From Xanthomonas sp. Leaf131 (lineage in GTDB: Bacteria > Pseudomonadota > Gammaproteobacteria > Xanthomonadales > Xanthomonadaceae): a stretch of DNA of 64,000 nt. Positions within the stretch are counted from its first letter, which is position 1. Each line of letters opens with the position of its first letter. Below, in pieces: positions 15,665 to 25,254 of this stretch. The notes beneath the pieces are model-generated. The model was given only the letters and a program-made list of their open reading frames with translations, was not told the DNA's origin and ran no database searches. The stretch covers positions 30,498 to 94,497 of the forward strand of contig NZ_LMOG01000019.1 in the NCBI RefSeq assembly GCF_001423495.1, written 5' to 3'. A program made the position numbers and the translations under genes.

Positions 15665-17863
15665 ATGCGCGCCCATCTCCCGCATTTCCTGTCGCTGCGT
15701 CCGCGCGCGCGACTTGCCGTTGCCATCGCCTGCTTCTGCGCCGCGCCGGTCGCGTGGTCGCAGCAAGCTGCGACATCTCTCGACACTGCCAAGACGCTCG
15801 ATACGTTGACCGTCACTGCCGACGGTTCGCAGGTGGAGCTGCCGCCCGACTATGCGGGTGGCCAGGTCGCCACCGGCGGCCGCGTCGGCCTGTTCGGCAA
15901 CCTCGACGTGATGGACACGCCGTTCAACAGCATGAACTTCACCGCCGAGCTGATGCGCAACCAGCAGGCGCGCAGCGTGGCCGACGTGGTGCAGAACGAT
16001 CCGGCGGTGCGGGTGGCGCGTGGGTTCGGCAATTTCCAGGAGTTGTACGTGGTGCGCGGCTTCCCCGTGTTCTCCGACGACATGAGCTACAACGGCCTGT
16101 ACGGCCTGCTGCCGCGCCAATACGTGGCGGCCGAGTTCCTGGAGCGGGTGGAAGTGTTTCGCGGCGCCAACAGTTTCATCAACGGCGCCGCGCCCGGCGG
16201 CAGCGGGATCGGTGGCGCGTTCAACCTGGTGCCCAAGCGCGCTGGCGAGAATGACGTTATCCGGCTGACGCTGGGCACCGAGACCGGCGGCCAGGTGTAT
16301 GCCGCGGCCGATGCGTCCTACCGCTTCGGCCAGGACCGTGCCTGGGGGCTGCGCGCCAACCTCGCCCGCCGCGATGGCGAGAACGCCACCAATGAGGATC
16401 GCGAGCTGGGCATGGGCTCGCTGGGCGTGGATTACCGTGGCGAGCGGCTGCGCCTGTCGGCCGACATCGGCTGGCAGGACCAGCGCACCGACCGTCCGCG
16501 TCCCAGCATCACTCCGGTGGGTGGAATTCCGATCGCACCCGATGCCGATATCAACTTCGCCCAGCCTTGGACCTTCGCGCAAGAGCGCGACACCTTCGGT
16601 GTGATCCGGGCCGAGTATGACCTGACCGATAACGTCATGGCCTGGGCAGCGTTTGGCATGCGCGACAGCGACGAGCACAACGTGTTGGCCAATCCCAACG
16701 CCGATGCTGCCGGCAATTTGAACACCGGCCGTTTCGACAATTACCGGGAAGACAAGGTCACCACCGGCGATGTCGGCATTCGCGCCAAGTTCGATACCGG
16801 CCGCGTCGGTCATCGCTTGAGTGCCTCGGCGTCGGCCTTCAAGCTGGACTCGAAGAATGCCTTTGCGTTCGGCGGCTACGGCACGGCGGTCGGTACGCTG
16901 TACGACCCGGTAGCGGTGGCACCGCTGGGTGGCCTGTTTCCCGGTGGCGTGCTGTTCGAGCCGCTGACCACCAGCAAGAACCAGACCCGCAGCGTCGCCA
17001 TCGCCGACACGCTCACCTTCGCTGACGACCGCATTCTGCTGACACTGGGCGCACGCCACCAGAAGTTGGAGCAATACGGCTACGACTACAACACCGGCGC
17101 GCAACTCAGCAGCTATAGCGACAGCGTGGTGACGCCGGTCGGCGCGGTCGTCTTCAAGTTCGGCCGTGCGGTGTCGCTGTATGCCAATTACGCCGAAGCG
17201 TTGTTGGCCGGCCAGGAAGTGCCCGCCCTCTCCGGCAGCACGCCACTGGAAAACGCCGGCGAGCTGCTGGCGCCGTTCAAGTCCAAGCAGTTCGAAATCG
17301 GCGCCAAGTACGACGCCGGCAGTTACGGTGCAACTGCGGCGCTGTTCCGCATCAACCAGCCCAATACCGTGGTCAGCAACGCACGCCTGACCAGCGACGG
17401 CGAGCAGCGCAACCAGGGCCTGGAACTGAGCTTCTACGGCCAGCCGATCGAGGGTCTGCGCGCGCTGGGCGGCATCACCCTGCTGGATGCCGGCTACAAC
17501 AAGACCCAGGGCGGCGTGAACGAAGGCAACGACGTGCTGGGTGTGCCGGAAAAGCAGGCCAATCTGGGCCTGGAATGGGATATCGCCGCACTGCCGGGCC
17601 TGACGCTCGACGGGCGCGCGGTCTATACCGATCGTCAATACGCCGATGCGGTCAACGTGCTGGAAATCCCGTCCTGGACGCGTGTCGACCTGGGCGCGCG
17701 CTATGCGTTTCAGGCCGGCGGCAAGGCATGGAGCGTGCGTGCACGCGTGGACAACCTGTTCGACCGCAGCTTCTGGTCGTCGGTCGGTGGCGCTTCGGGT
17801 GCGAATTATCTGGTCCTGGCGGCGCCGCGCACGTTCACCGTCTCGTTCTCAATCGATCTGTGA
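15665..17863 (+). CDS. TonB-dependent siderophore-type outer membrane receptor
   Basis: A 732-residue outer membrane receptor. Residues 1-~33 are a signal peptide ending APVAWSQQ. LDTLTVTAD near residue 45 resembles a TonB box. The plug domain (~60-200) contains VADVVQNDPAVRVARGFG and RVEVFRGANSFINGAAPGG, typical of ferric-siderophore receptors. The rest is a 22-strand barrel, ending in the C-terminal phenylalanine-containing strand RTFTVSFSIDL. The ATG at 15665 is preferred over one at 15572, because it starts the signal peptide directly. The substrate is unknown. The next gene, 83 bp downstream, encodes an exported amidohydrolase, so uptake may be linked to hydrolysis of an amide-containing ligand. 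Confidence 0.92.
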   Translation: MRAHLPHFLSLRPRARLAVAIACFCAAPVAWSQQAATSLDTAKTLDTLTVTADGSQVELPPDYAGGQVATGGRVGLFGNLDVMDTPFNSMNFTAELMRNQQARSVADVVQNDPAVRVARGFGNFQELYVVRGFPVFSDDMSYNGLYGLLPRQYVAAEFLERVEVFRGANSFINGAAPGGSGIGGAFNLVPKRAGENDVIRLTLGTETGGQVYAAADASYRFGQDRAWGLRANLARRDGENATNEDRELGMGSLGVDYRGERLRLSADIGWQDQRTDRPRPSITPVGGIPIAPDADINFAQPWTFAQERDTFGVIRAEYDLTDNVMAWAAFGMRDSDEHNVLANPNADAAGNLNTGRFDNYREDKVTTGDVGIRAKFDTGRVGHRLSASASAFKLDSKNAFAFGGYGTAVGTLYDPVAVAPLGGLFPGGVLFEPLTTSKNQTRSVAIADTLTFADDRILLTLGARHQKLEQYGYDYNTGAQLSSYSDSVVTPVGAVVFKFGRAVSLYANYAEALLAGQEVPALSGSTPLENAGELLAPFKSKQFEIGAKYDAGSYGATAALFRINQPNTVVSNARLTSDGEQRNQGLELSFYGQPIEGLRALGGITLLDAGYNKTQGGVNEGNDVLGVPEKQANLGLEWDIAALPGLTLDGRAVYTDRQYADAVNVLEIPSWTRVDLGARYAFQAGGKAWSVRARVDNLFDRSFWSSVGGASGANYLVLAAPRTFTVSFSIDL

Positions 17864-17946
17864 GCCGTGCTTGAAACCCGCCTGCGCGATGCAAGCACGC
17901 AGGACCCGGGCAAGATCCGACGCCGCCTGAGGAGGGTGGCGCCTTG

Positions 17947-20900
17947 ATGAAGGAGCGTGGCGTGCGTCAGTGGTTCGGTCTTGGCCTGATGGGCTGTCTG
18001 TCGATCGCGGCGGCTGCCGCGCTGGCCCACGATCCCGCCGAGCACCTGCCGCTGCCGTGGCTGGCCGATGCGGCCGGTGCAGCGGCCACGCCCAGCGTGC
18101 CGCGCCCGCAGCAGGCGCCGGGACAGACGCTGCCGCTGCAGGCCAAGCGCCGCATCGCCTTCGAGACCGACGAAGGCACCTGGATGGGGCTGGACGTGTC
18201 GCCGCGCGATGGACGGCTGGTGTTCGACCTGCTCGGCGATCTGTACACGCTGGGCGCCGACGGCGGCCGGGCCAAGGCGATCAGCCGCGGCCTGGGCTTC
18301 GACAGCCAGCCGACGTTTTCGCCGGACGGGCACTGGATCGCCTTTGTCAGCGATCGCAGCGGTGCGGAAAACCTGTGGCGCATGCGGCCCGATGGGCGCG
18401 ACGCGCAGCAGCTCACGTTCGGCGACGACGATACCGTGTTGGTGTCGCCGGCCTGGACGCCCGACGGCAGCGCCCTGTACGCGAGCCGCTTCCGCTGGTC
18501 GGTCAACGACTACGAGCTGTGGCGTTACGGACTGGATGGCAGCGAACGCCTGGTCGCACCCGTCCGCGCGGAGGGTGCCGGCAGCGACCAGAGCACGCTG
18601 GGCGCGGTGGTGTCGCCGGATGGCAGGCAGCTCTATGCTGCGCGCCGCAGCGGTGACAAGGACAGTGCCGAGCTGGAGCTGTGGTCGATCGTGCGACGCG
18701 ACCTGGCCACCGGCAAGGAAGAAACGATCTTGCCGGTGCCCGGCGTCCCGGGGCGCCGGCCGTTTCCCGGCACCTATTTCAGCCCGCGGCTCTCACCGGA
18801 CGGCAAGCAGCTGGCCTACGCCACCCGCCAGCAGGGCCAGACCGGCCTGCGCCTGCGCACGCTCGCCACCGGCGAGCACCGCTGGATTGCCTTCCCGATC
18901 GAACACGACCAGAGCCAGGCGCAGAGCTGGCAGGATCTGGTGCCGCGCTATGCCTTCAGTCGCGACGGGCGTGCGCTGCTGCTGAGCCGCAACGGCCGCT
19001 TCGAGCGCATCGCGCTGGATCGTGAGGCCCCGCGCGCGATTCCGTTTATCGCGTCGGTCGACCTGGAGCTGGGGCCACTGACCGGCGCCGACATCCGTCA
19101 GGAAACAGGCCCGGTCCAGGCGCGGCTGATCCAGGATCCTGCAGTGTCGCCGGACGGCACGCGGGTGGCGTTCTCCGCGTTGGGCGCGCTCTATCTGATG
19201 GACATGGAAGGCAGCGCGCTGCCGATCAAACTGCCCACCGGCGATGTGCCGGTCTTCCATCCCAGCTGGGCGCCGGATGGCAACGCGCTGACCTACGTCA
19301 CCTGGGAAGGCGGGGAGGGTGGCCAGGTCTGGTCACTGGCGACCGACGGTGCGGCGCCTCGCCAGCTCAGTCGCGGGCCTGGCGCGTACTACACCCATCC
19401 GGTGTTCACCCGTGATGGGCGCGACGTGCTGGTGGTGGCCTCCGACAACGTGGCGCGCATGCAGGCCGCGATGGTGTTTGGCAGCGTGCGCGAGGCGCAG
19501 CTGCAACGGTTGTCGGCGCAGGGCGGCCAGGCCAGGATCGTCTATCGCGGGACGTTGGGCGGCACACTGCACTTCGGTGCGGATGCTGACCGGGTCTACG
19601 CGATGGGCACTGGCGGCCTGCTCGGCATCGATCTGCGCAACGGCCTTGCCGACGCGCCGATCGTGGTGAAGGGCCCGGGTTGGTATTTCCAGGACGGCAG
19701 CGTGCCGGTGGACGACCTGCGGATCAGTCCCGACGGCCAGTGGTTGCTGGCCCAGGTCGCCCAGCAGCTGCATCTGCTGCCGGTGCCGGCGAAGGGAACA
19801 ACGGTGGATCTGCTGGCGCCGGTGATGCGCCATCGGCGCATCACCGATGTCGGCGCCGATTACTTTGGGTGGAGTGCGGACGGCCGCACGATGATCTGGT
19901 CGATCGGTTCCAGCGTCTACCGCCGTGCGCGCGCCGACATTGCGCTGCATGCTGCCGATGCGCCGGGCTGGGATGCAGACGTGCCAACGCCGGGGCGGAA
20001 CACGCAGGTTGTGCAAGCCAGGGTGGAAGTGCCGCGCGATGTGGCCAGCGGTACGCTGATGTTGCGTGGTGCCACCGCGCTCACGCAGCGTGGCGATGAG
20101 GTCATTGCCGATGCCGACCTGCTGGTACGTGATGGAAGCATCGCCGCGATCGGCCCGCGCGGCAGCGTGGAAGTGCCGGCCGGCGCGCAACTGCGTGATG
20201 TCAGTGGGCGCTTCATCATTCCGGGCCTGATCGATGTGCATGACCACGTCGCCGATTTTCGCCGCGATCTGCTCGACATGCGGCCTTGGGGCCTGCGCGC
20301 GCGGCTGGCCTACGGGATTACCACCGCCTTCGATCCATCGTCGCTGAGCATCGACATGCTGGCCTACCAGGATCTGGTCGATGCCGGGAGGGTGGTGGGC
20401 GCGCGCGCGCCCACCACGGGCATGGCGATGTTCTCGTTCAACCGCATCGCCTCGTTGGATGAGGCGCGCGCCTTGCTTCGCCGCTATCGCGATCACTACC
20501 GCACACGCACCGTCAAACAATATCTGGTCGGCAATCGCCGCCAGCGCCAGTGGCTGGCGCAGGCAGCGCACGAGCTGGGCATGCGCCCCACCAGCGAGGG
20601 CTCGCTGGCGCTGAAACTCGACCTCAATCAGGTCATGGACGGCTATGCCGGGCACGAACACGCACTGCCGACACCGCTGTACCGCGACGTGATCGAGCTG
20701 ATGGCACGCAGTGGCACAAGCTACGACGCAACGCTGATGATCGCCAACGGTGGCCCTGCGGCGCAAAACAACTACGTCATTCGCGATCGGCCGCTGGGCG
20801 ATGCAACGTTCCGCGCAACGCGCCCGTACGAAGTGGCCATGCAGCAGGTCCAGTCGCAGCGCTGGATCGATCCGTCGCTGATGCTTTATCCGCGCATCGC

Positions 20901-21270
20901 CGGCGACGTGGCGCGTATCCAGCGTGCGGGCGGGCTGGTGGCGATGGGCTCGCATGGCGAGATCGCCGGGCCCGGCCTGCACTGGGAAATGCAGGCGCAT
21001 GTGGAGGGTGGCATGACCCCGGCCGAGGTACTGCAGGCGGCCACGCTGGGTGGTGCGCGCAGCATCGGCCGCGGTGCGGAACTGGGCAGCCTGGAGGCGG
21101 GCAAGCTGGCCGATCTGGTGATCCTGCAGGCCGATCCACGCCTGGATATCCGTAACGCGCAAAAAATCGAATCGGTAATGTTGGGTGGTCGATTGCGCCA
21201 GGTCCCGACGCTGGATGAACTCTGGCCAAGAGAAATAGAGACTCCCGCGCTCTGGCATCACGACCAATGA
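17947..21270 (+). CDS. exported amidohydrolase with N-terminal PD40/TolB-like propeller
   Basis: A 1107-residue protein. Residues 1-~28 are a signal peptide ending ALAHD. Residues ~50-690 contain repeated WD40-like PD40 units (SPDGHWIAFVSDRSG, SPDGKQLAYATRQ, SPDGTRVAFSALG, APDGNALTYVTWEGG), giving a TolB-like beta-propeller. Residues ~700-1107 are a metal-dependent amidohydrolase: LIDVHDHVADF carries the H765-x-H767 metal pair, and GSLEAGKLADLVIL is the family C-terminal signature. GAGGAGG at 17929-17935 sits 8-11 bases ahead; a TTG at 17944 immediately before the ATG could also initiate. The family acts on C-N bonds of imides, dipeptides or cyclic amides. The substrate cannot be told here. 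Probably periplasmic and co-transcribed with the receptor. Confidence 0.9.
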   Translation: MKERGVRQWFGLGLMGCLSIAAAAALAHDPAEHLPLPWLADAAGAAATPSVPRPQQAPGQTLPLQAKRRIAFETDEGTWMGLDVSPRDGRLVFDLLGDLYTLGADGGRAKAISRGLGFDSQPTFSPDGHWIAFVSDRSGAENLWRMRPDGRDAQQLTFGDDDTVLVSPAWTPDGSALYASRFRWSVNDYELWRYGLDGSERLVAPVRAEGAGSDQSTLGAVVSPDGRQLYAARRSGDKDSAELELWSIVRRDLATGKEETILPVPGVPGRRPFPGTYFSPRLSPDGKQLAYATRQQGQTGLRLRTLATGEHRWIAFPIEHDQSQAQSWQDLVPRYAFSRDGRALLLSRNGRFERIALDREAPRAIPFIASVDLELGPLTGADIRQETGPVQARLIQDPAVSPDGTRVAFSALGALYLMDMEGSALPIKLPTGDVPVFHPSWAPDGNALTYVTWEGGEGGQVWSLATDGAAPRQLSRGPGAYYTHPVFTRDGRDVLVVASDNVARMQAAMVFGSVREAQLQRLSAQGGQARIVYRGTLGGTLHFGADADRVYAMGTGGLLGIDLRNGLADAPIVVKGPGWYFQDGSVPVDDLRISPDGQWLLAQVAQQLHLLPVPAKGTTVDLLAPVMRHRRITDVGADYFGWSADGRTMIWSIGSSVYRRARADIALHAADAPGWDADVPTPGRNTQVVQARVEVPRDVASGTLMLRGATALTQRGDEVIADADLLVRDGSIAAIGPRGSVEVPAGAQLRDVSGRFIIPGLIDVHDHVADFRRDLLDMRPWGLRARLAYGITTAFDPSSLSIDMLAYQDLVDAGRVVGARAPTTGMAMFSFNRIASLDEARALLRRYRDHYRTRTVKQYLVGNRRQRQWLAQAAHELGMRPTSEGSLALKLDLNQVMDGYAGHEHALPTPLYRDVIELMARSGTSYDATLMIANGGPAAQNNYVIRDRPLGDATFRATRPYEVAMQQVQSQRWIDPSLMLYPRIAGDVARIQRAGGLVAMGSHGEIAGPGLHWEMQAHVEGGMTPAEVLQAATLGGARSIGRGAELGSLEAGKLADLVILQADPRLDIRNAQKIESVMLGGRLRQVPTLDELWPREIETPALWHHDQ

Positions 21271-21495
21271 TTGAGCTAGGTGCAGCGTGGCAAGCCAAGG
21301 TGTTTCTGGCCGCGGCGAATCCCGCAACGCATGGCCAACCTCTGCGATGAGAGTCCACTGGCCGGAAGCTGCAGAGAGGGACGCCCTGGTGCCGTGTTGG
21401 TGCTTTAGTCGCGGATCAGCGTGTCGAACAAGTAGGTAAACGACGTTGCATCCATTGCGGTACTTGTGGGCCTCGGATGCGTGCGACGGCCTGAC

Positions 21496-22980
21496 TCAGG
21501 CAGACGTCCGATCCCGCCCATTCTGCTTGGCGCGATACAGCGCCGAATCGGCATCGTGCACGAACGCATCGGGGGTCAGTGGCGCTTCGCCCGGTTCGAA
21601 CGTCGCCGCGCCCACGCTCACGGTGACATGCGCGCTGGTCGGGCTGGATAGATGCATCAAGCCCAGGCCGGCGACGGCGCTGCGGACCGCGTCGGCCAGC
21701 CGCAGTGCGCCGGCAGCGTCGGTGTGCGGCAGGATCATGCCGAACTCTTCGCCGCCATAACGTGCCGCGACATCGTCGCTGCGCCGCGAACAACCGGCGA
21801 TCGTGCGCGCAATCAAACGCAGGCAGGCATCGCCATTCACATGGCCATAGGTGTCGTTGTAAAGCTTGAAGTGGTCGACATCGATCATCAGCACCGACAA
21901 CGGGGTTTGCAGGCGTACTGCGTCCTGCAATGCCTGCGACAGGCGGTAGTCGAATGCACGCCGGTTGGCGATGCCGGTCAGCGCGTCCACCCACGCTTCG
22001 GAGCTGAGTTTGGCTTCGTTGCGATGCATGCGGCGCAGTTGCAGATCCAGCCAGAGGCCGACGCCCAGCAACAGCGCAAACCCCAGTGCGGCGATCACGA
22101 TCCGCTGGCGCACGGATTGCCGCCAGTTTGCCAGTGCATCGTCCACCGACACGCCGGTCAGCACCGTCAACGGGTACGGGCGTGCAGGTGCGAAGCTGGA
22201 GATCCGCTTGACGCCGTCGATCGGTGAGCGATAGGTCGCAGTGCCGTGTTTGCGTGTGCGCATGCTGACGTAGATCGAGGTGCCGGCGATCGACGTGCCG
22301 GTCACGCCCTGCTTGTCGGGCCGGCGGACCAGCACGATGCCGTCGTCGTTGATGATGGCGATCGTGCCATTGGGGCCGACTTCGAAGGTGCTGTAGTAAT
22401 TCTGGAAATACTTCAGCTGCAGCGTGACCAACACCACACCCGCGAACTCGCCGCTGCGGGTGTTGAGTCGCCTGCTCAGGGTGAGTACCCAGCTGCCATC
22501 GGAACGGCTCTGCACAGGTGGGCCGACCAGCGACAATGCATCGCGATGATCGCGGTGATATTTGAAGTAGGCACGGTCTGCATTGTTGTGTTTTTTGGGT
22601 GTGCTATTTAACGACGAACTCACCCAGCGTCCGTCTGCGGCATAGATGAAAATGCCATGCAGCCGATCCGAGCGCCTCGCCTCGCGCACCAGAAATGCAT
22701 GCATGGCCGATTGCGCACTGGCCGCGCCCTGATCGTGTTCCACCCGCGCAACCAGGCCAGACAAGACAGCATCGGCGATCGCCATGGTGTCGCTGGCATG
22801 TTGTGCAAGCGAGTTGGCCAGATTCAGCGATTGCGCCTCGGCGGTGCGCAGTGCGGTGGCGCGCTCCTCGTGAATCGACCAGTATTCAGAACCGAGCAGT
22901 AGCATCCACGACGCAATCAGCACAAAGTGCAGCGCGATGCGCTGTGCACGTTGTCGGCGCTGCTTGCTGGGTGCTGTCAC
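21496..22980 (-). CDS. membrane diguanylate cyclase (sensor + GGDEF)
   Basis: A 494-residue protein with one helix near residue 20 (IALHFVLIASWMLLLGSEYW), a ~240-residue periplasmic dCache-like sensor (IFIYAADGRWVSSS, GPNGTIAIINDDGIVLVRR), a second helix (IVIAALGFALLLGVGLWLDL) and a GGDEF domain. The active loop is GGEEF at residues 409-413, so it should make c-di-GMP. RSDD five residues before it is a complete inhibitory I-site. The start is uncertain: the frame is open to 23199, but GTG at 22980 has AGACAGG eight bases upstream and puts the first helix at a normal position. Stand-alone gene, converging with the amidohydrolase. Confidence 0.88.
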   Translation of the reverse strand: MTAPSKQRRQRAQRIALHFVLIASWMLLLGSEYWSIHEERATALRTAEAQSLNLANSLAQHASDTMAIADAVLSGLVARVEHDQGAASAQSAMHAFLVREARRSDRLHGIFIYAADGRWVSSSLNSTPKKHNNADRAYFKYHRDHRDALSLVGPPVQSRSDGSWVLTLSRRLNTRSGEFAGVVLVTLQLKYFQNYYSTFEVGPNGTIAIINDDGIVLVRRPDKQGVTGTSIAGTSIYVSMRTRKHGTATYRSPIDGVKRISSFAPARPYPLTVLTGVSVDDALANWRQSVRQRIVIAALGFALLLGVGLWLDLQLRRMHRNEAKLSSEAWVDALTGIANRRAFDYRLSQALQDAVRLQTPLSVLMIDVDHFKLYNDTYGHVNGDACLRLIARTIAGCSRRSDDVAARYGGEEFGMILPHTDAAGALRLADAVRSAVAGLGLMHLSSPTSAHVTVSVGAATFEPGEAPLTPDAFVHDADSALYRAKQNGRDRTSA

Positions 22981-23655
22981 GGTGGCTACCTGTCTGGACA
23001 CCAAGGTGATGCAACTGGCGTGCCAGCGTACGTGTCGGGCTGCGTGCGGCTGTGCAGAAGCGGGTGGCACTGTGCCGATGTGTGATTTGCGCCTCACGCG
23101 GTGCGCGATGACGCTGCACTTGGCACGGTTGCGGGAATTGTCCGGCTTGCTTGCCATCGGCTGCGACGGTCGGTGCAAGCCGATGGCGTGTAGCGGCAAG
23201 CAGCCGTGACCGCAGTTGCGATCAGGGCTGCGTGTTACCCCGATAAGCCTGATGCGTCGGTCTGGCGTGCTGCGCTTGCGGCTATCGTTCGGCGTTTCGA
23301 TATAGTCTTTTGACTACATCGATTGCGTTTCGCTTACTAAATGCTGGTGACGATCGGTCAGTGCATCGCGATGTCTTGCATGTCGTGATCGGGTGCTGAG
23401 TGCACCGGCTCACATCGTTAGCGCTTTCCGCGGCGCCCCTGCGATAACGCTGTGAAACTAGGCAGTTTTAATGATGAGCGCGGTTCATAGGCGCATGCGT
23501 CATGCACGGTCAATGCGCACCCAGACCCGGACTAAACTCGGGTCATTCCTCCGTGTCATTCCTGCGTAAACGGCAGCGTACTCACGCGCCTACGACCGTC
23601 AGCGATGCACATTAATCAAGAATTGTATAAGCCAGCATTGTTGGAGATGCCAGCC
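22981..23655. other. long upstream region between a diguanylate cyclase and the aldehyde oxidoreductase operon
   Basis: This stretch holds the divergent promoters of both units and no supportable gene, apart from a possible longer N terminus of the cyclase up to 23199. It includes a palindrome and a direct repeat at 23524-23563, listed separately. The part from 23260 to 23480 is less GC-rich than the surrounding genes. Confidence 0.5.
23524..23563. promoter_or_regulatory. candidate operator upstream of paoA: palindrome plus direct repeat
   Basis: GACCCG-N9-CGGGTC (23524-23544) is a perfect 6-bp inverted repeat around GACTAAACT. It overlaps GTCATTCCT at 23542-23550, which recurs at 23555-23563 with a 13-bp period. 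The position, about 90-130 bp before the paoA start, suits a regulator binding site. The regulator is unknown. Confidence 0.35.
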
Positions 23656-24306
23656 ATGAGAGACATCAAGATGACCCGTCGCGAGGTACTGATCGCTGGC
23701 ACGGCCTCGGCGGCCAGCGTTGCCGCAACCCAGTCGATGGCCGCTACCGCAGCGACTGCCATCTCGCAGCGTCAGACAGTCGAGCCGGCGAATGCGTCCA
23801 GCCAGGTTGCATTCGAAGTCAACGGCAAGCCGGTGACATTGACGTTGGACAATCGCACCACGTTGCTGGATGCATTGCGCGAGCACCTGCATCTGACCGG
23901 CACCAAGAAGGGCTGCGATCACGGCCAATGCGGTGCGTGTACCGTCATCGTCGATGGGCAGCGCATGAACGCCTGCCTGTCGCTGGCAGTGATGCACCAG
24001 GGTGGCAAGATCACCACCATCGAAGGGCTGGGCACGCCCGACAAGCTGCATCCGATGCAGGCCGCGTTCGTCAAACACGACGGCTATCAATGCGGCTACT
24101 GCACGCCGGGCCAGATCTGTTCGGCGGTGGCGGTGCTGGACGAAGTGAAACGCGGTATTCCCAGCCACGTGACCGACGATCTCACTGGCAAGACCAAACT
24201 CACCACCCCCGAATTGCAGGAGCGCATGAGCGGCAATATCTGTCGTTGCGGCGCGTATTCCAACATTGTCGATGCGATCAACGATGTTGCGGGAGAGCGC
24301 GCATGA
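23656..24306 (+). CDS. paoA: periplasmic aldehyde oxidoreductase, 2Fe-2S subunit (PaoA-like)
   Basis: A 216-residue iron-sulfur subunit of a xanthine-oxidase-family molybdoenzyme. [10 protein letters not shown] at residues ~6-15 is a twin-arginine signal, so the folded complex is exported. The plant-type [2Fe-2S] ligands are in [16 protein letters not shown] and NACLSL; the second cluster uses [11 protein letters not shown] and [12 protein letters not shown]. The ATG at 23656 has GGAG nine bases upstream; in-frame ATGs at 23605 and 23647 are alternatives. The stop overlaps the next start (ATGA). Like E. coli PaoA, it would relay electrons from the molybdenum subunit. Confidence 0.92.
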   Translation: MRDIKMTRREVLIAGTASAASVAATQSMAATAATAISQRQTVEPANASSQVAFEVNGKPVTLTLDNRTTLLDALREHLHLTGTKKGCDHGQCGACTVIVDGQRMNACLSLAVMHQGGKITTIEGLGTPDKLHPMQAAFVKHDGYQCGYCTPGQICSAVAVLDEVKRGIPSHVTDDLTGKTKLTTPELQERMSGNICRCGAYSNIVDAINDVAGERA

Positions 24307-25253
24307 AGGCCTTTAGTTACGAGCGCGCCACTTCGCCAGCCGATGCTGCGGCCAAGGCTGCGCGTCAACCCGGCGCCAAGTTCATCGCAGGCGGCACGAA
24401 TCTGCTCGATCTGATGAAGCTGCAGATCGAAACCCCATCGCACCTGATCGATGTCAACGGCCTGAGCCTGGACACGATCGAGGCAACGCCGGAAGGCGGC
24501 CTGCGCATTGGCGCATTGGTGCGCAATACCGATCTGGCAGCGGATGCGCGGGTACGTCGCGATTACGCGCTCTTGTCGCGCGCCCTGCTGGCAGGCGCCT
24601 CCGGGCAGCTACGCAATCGTGCCACCACCGCCGGCAATCTGCTGCAACGCACGCGTTGCCCGTATTTCTACGACACCAATCAATCCTGCAACAAGCGCCT
24701 GCCCGGCAGCGGTTGCGCGGCGATCGGCGGTTTCAATCGTCAACTCGCGGTGATTGGCGTCAGTGAGGATTGCATCGCGACGCATCCGAGCGATATGGCG
24801 ATTGCGATGCGGGTGCTGGACGCGGTTGTCGAAACAGTGCGCCCGGATGGGCAGACGCGTGCGGTGCCGTTGTCCGAGTTCTACCGCGCACCAGGCAAGA
24901 CGCCGCATCTGGAAACCGTACTGGAGCGCGGCGAGCTGATCACGGCGGTGAGCCTGCCCAAGCCGATTGGCGGGACGCATGTCTACCGCAAGGTGCGCGA
25001 TCGTGCCTCGTATGCGTTTGCATTGGTGTCGGTGGCAGCGGTCGTGCAGCGCGACGGCAGCGCACGTGTGGGCGTGGGTGGCGTTGCGCACAAACCATGG
25101 CGTAGCGAAGCTGCCGAAGCGCAGTCGCGCCAGGGTGCGCGGGCCATTGCTTCTGTGCTGCTCGATGGCGCACAACCAACCGAACACAACGCCTTCAAGC
25201 TGCCGCTGGTTGAGCGCACCTTGACCGCGATCCTGGCCGACACGAGGGCCTGA
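24303..25253 (+). CDS. paoB: periplasmic aldehyde oxidoreductase, FAD subunit (PaoB-like)
   Basis: A 316-residue FAD-binding subunit of the molybdopterin dehydrogenase family. The FAD motif [16 protein letters not shown] is near residue 30 and [20 protein letters not shown] near 105. The segment [14 protein letters not shown] with a further Cys in GSGCAAIGG matches the extra [4Fe-4S] cluster that marks PaoB-type subunits. It has no signal peptide and is presumably exported by riding with the Tat-signal subunit PaoA. Overlaps paoA by 4 bp and is followed one base later by paoC. Confidence 0.93.
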   Translation: MKAFSYERATSPADAAAKAARQPGAKFIAGGTNLLDLMKLQIETPSHLIDVNGLSLDTIEATPEGGLRIGALVRNTDLAADARVRRDYALLSRALLAGASGQLRNRATTAGNLLQRTRCPYFYDTNQSCNKRLPGSGCAAIGGFNRQLAVIGVSEDCIATHPSDMAIAMRVLDAVVETVRPDGQTRAVPLSEFYRAPGKTPHLETVLERGELITAVSLPKPIGGTHVYRKVRDRASYAFALVSVAAVVQRDGSARVGVGGVAHKPWRSEAAEAQSRQGARAIASVLLDGAQPTEHNAFKLPLVERTLTAILADTRA

Positions 25254-25254
25254 T

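Noticed and set aside
17944..17946. TTG as the start of the amidohydrolase
   Set aside because: Possible given the spacing to GAGGAGG, but it adds one residue only, and the adjacent ATG is the simpler choice.
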